A stretch of 32,435 bases of DNA, from contig JAJUGE010000036.1 in assembly GCA_029268305.1 (NCBI GenBank), positions 1-32,435 on the forward strand, given 5' to 3'. The notes below the pieces were generated by a model. That model was not told the origin of the DNA, ran no database searches, and saw only the letters and a list, made by a program, of their open reading frames with translations. Position numbers and translations under genes: made by a program. Source of the DNA: Alphaproteobacteria bacterium (GTDB taxonomy: Bacteria; Pseudomonadota; Alphaproteobacteria; JAJUGE01). This document shows, one piece after another, positions 31,165 to 32,435 of the stretch (positions are counted from its first letter, which is position 1; each line of letters opens with the position of its first letter).

Positions 31165-32435
31165 ATGCCCTACTCAGTGCCTGATTCTCTTCTCATCCCC
31201 GTCGAGACCCTGAACCGGGAGTTCGATGGCAAGCTGCTGCTCGCCCTCTGTGCAGCAGAACACGGGCTGCCGGCGATCATCGGTGGTCGAACCTCGATGC
31301 ACGAGCGTCTGCCGGCCCTGCCACGCTCGATCTACCTTTCCAAGGATGTCCGCTCGGCGAGCCGCCGCGTTTTCCGGCTGCTCGAGGCGCTCGGCCACAC
31401 GATTGTCGCTCTCGACGAGGAAGCGCTCGCCAGGTTCGACGACGACCTGTTCCTGAAGCAGATCGATCCCGATGCATTCCCACGGGCACGTGTACTGTTC
31501 GCCTGGGGTGAAGCCAACGCTGCCGTGTGGCGGCAGTCGCAATGGTATACCGGCGCTCCGATCATCACCTCGGGCAATCCCCGGACCGACATGATGCGAA
31601 TGGAGCTGCGGCCATTCCACGCACCGGAGATCGCGTCCCTCAAGGATCGGTTCGGCGACTTCGTCCTCTTCAACAGCAATTTTGGCGTGGTGAATCATTT
31701 CATCCCCGGGCAGACCCGATTCAGAGTCGCGGACTGGGTGCCGCCCGAGGACGTGGACGAGTTTCGCGCCGGATTTCTCCGTCACCGACGAGCCCTCTTC
31801 GAGCATTTTCTCGCGCTGATACCTTCTCTCTCCCGCGCAATCGCACCCCGCACTCTCGTCGTCCGCCCTCATCCATCGGAAGATGCGGAGGCTTGGAGAG
31901 AGGTCGCCAAAGACCTGCCCAACGTCGCCGTAGTGCACGAGGGCTCGGTGGTGCCGTGGCTCGCAGCGGCCAGCGTCCTCATTCATAACGGCTGCACCAG
32001 TGCCGTCGAAGCGGCCGCGATCGGCACCCCCGCGCTCGCTTTCCGCCCGGTGCTCTCCGATACGTTCGATGTTCATCTTCCGAACTCTCTCAGTGAAAAC
32101 TATTCGGAGGCCGAAGCGCTGATCGAGCGCGCCCGTGCGATTGCGGCCGGCGCTGCTGCGCCGCTCACGGATGATCGACGTGCCATCCTGGCGCATCACC
32201 TTGCCGGCCTCGATGGTGCCCTTTCCAGCGAGAGGATCGTCGCCGCGTTGGTCGAGCAGCGGTCCGCCCTAAGCAAGGCGCCCGGCGCCAGCTGGCAGAG
32301 CCGCATGCGGGGGCGACTCGACCACGCGAAGAGACGATTGCGAACCAGGCTCCGTGATCGCCGACGCCGTGAAAGCACTTCTGCCTACATGTCGCACAAG
32401 TTTCCTGGCATCGGCGTTCGCTCGGTCCAGGAGCG
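31165..32435 (+). CDS. Surface carbohydrate biosynthesis protein (3' partial)
   Basis: At least 423 residues; the frame runs off the right edge. The beginning LLIPVETLNREFDGKLLLAL followed by CAAEHGLPAIIGGRT and LPRSIYLSKDV is characteristic of the surface-carbohydrate biosynthesis family. Further on are ITSGNPRTDMMR, LVVRPHPSED and SVLIHNGCTSAVEAAAIGTP, which give a GT-B fold like CDP-glycerol glycerophosphotransferases. The ATG at 31165 is preferred because LIPVE follows within 11 residues as in relatives; an in-frame ATG at 31093 would add 24 residues with no family likeness. It is probably the first gene of a surface glycan operon that continues beyond the window. Confidence 0.85.
   Translation, partial: MPYSVPDSLLIPVETLNREFDGKLLLALCAAEHGLPAIIGGRTSMHERLPALPRSIYLSKDVRSASRRVFRLLEALGHTIVALDEEALARFDDDLFLKQIDPDAFPRARVLFAWGEANAAVWRQSQWYTGAPIITSGNPRTDMMRMELRPFHAPEIASLKDRFGDFVLFNSNFGVVNHFIPGQTRFRVADWVPPEDVDEFRAGFLRHRRALFEHFLALIPSLSRAIAPRTLVVRPHPSEDAEAWREVAKDLPNVAVVHEGSVVPWLAAASVLIHNGCTSAVEAAAIGTPALAFRPVLSDTFDVHLPNSLSENYSEAEALIERARAIAAGAAAPLTDDRRAILAHHLAGLDGALSSERIVAALVEQRSALSKAPGASWQSRMRGRLDHAKRRLRTRLRDRRRRESTSAYMSHKFPGIGVRSVQE

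Overview
The window is about 32 kb of GC-rich DNA (estimated by eye at mid-60s percent G+C), with most genes packed tightly and no rRNA, tRNA or CRISPR array that I can see. The gene set points to an alphaproteobacterium, probably Rhodospirillales-like: pqqABCDE in one operon, CaiB-type CoA transferase, tandem amidases and tandem Ldh2-type dehydrogenases, an ELM1-family protein and DUF2200. This placement is inference from gene content and codon use, not from a marker gene.

Layout. (1) 1-1772: the 3' part of a gene of visibly lower GC encoding a C-terminal PD-(D/E)XK nuclease-like domain, probably the tail of a large defence protein. (2) 1702-3100: a frameshifted SnoaL-like gene, a DUF2200 gene whose last codons are shifted by one base, and a composite repeat in two copies. 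(3) 3119-6511: phytanoyl-CoA dioxygenase, SDR and enoyl-CoA hydratase genes, with ribF convergent to them. (4) 6605-9492: two tandem paralogous amidases. (5) 9789-14749: a GldA/GldF/GldG-like ABC system with a DUF4340 protein. (6) 14765-22835: a catabolic stretch with an Asp/Glu racemase-like protein, two tandem Ldh2-family dehydrogenases, a third amidase, a CoA transferase, an AI-2E-type membrane protein, an internally repeated hypothetical protein and a D-2-hydroxyacid dehydrogenase. (7) 22845-27685 (minus strand): pqqA-B-C-D-E, then a 64-codon ORF, a ferric-reductase-like flavocytochrome and a 38-residue membrane peptide, all linked by short gaps or 4-base overlaps. (8) 27795-32435: a conserved hypothetical gene, then an ELM1-family protein, a phosphotransferase, a methyltransferase and a surface-carbohydrate protein that runs off the right edge.

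How the parts fit. PqqA is the peptide precursor of PQQ; PqqE (radical SAM) with PqqD (peptide chaperone) crosslinks it, and PqqB and PqqC complete the cofactor. The di-heme, FAD and NAD(P) reductase at the end of the same operon is the most suggestive feature of the window, because PqqE chemistry needs an electron supply; that link is only a hypothesis. The amidases, dehydrogenases, racemase and CoA transferase look like catabolism of amide, hydroxy-acid or acyl-CoA substrates, but no specific pathway can be read from sequence alone. The right-hand cluster looks like the start of a surface glycan locus.

Two things deserve most attention: the extended PQQ operon with two unannotated small ORFs, and the truncated defence-type gene at the left edge.
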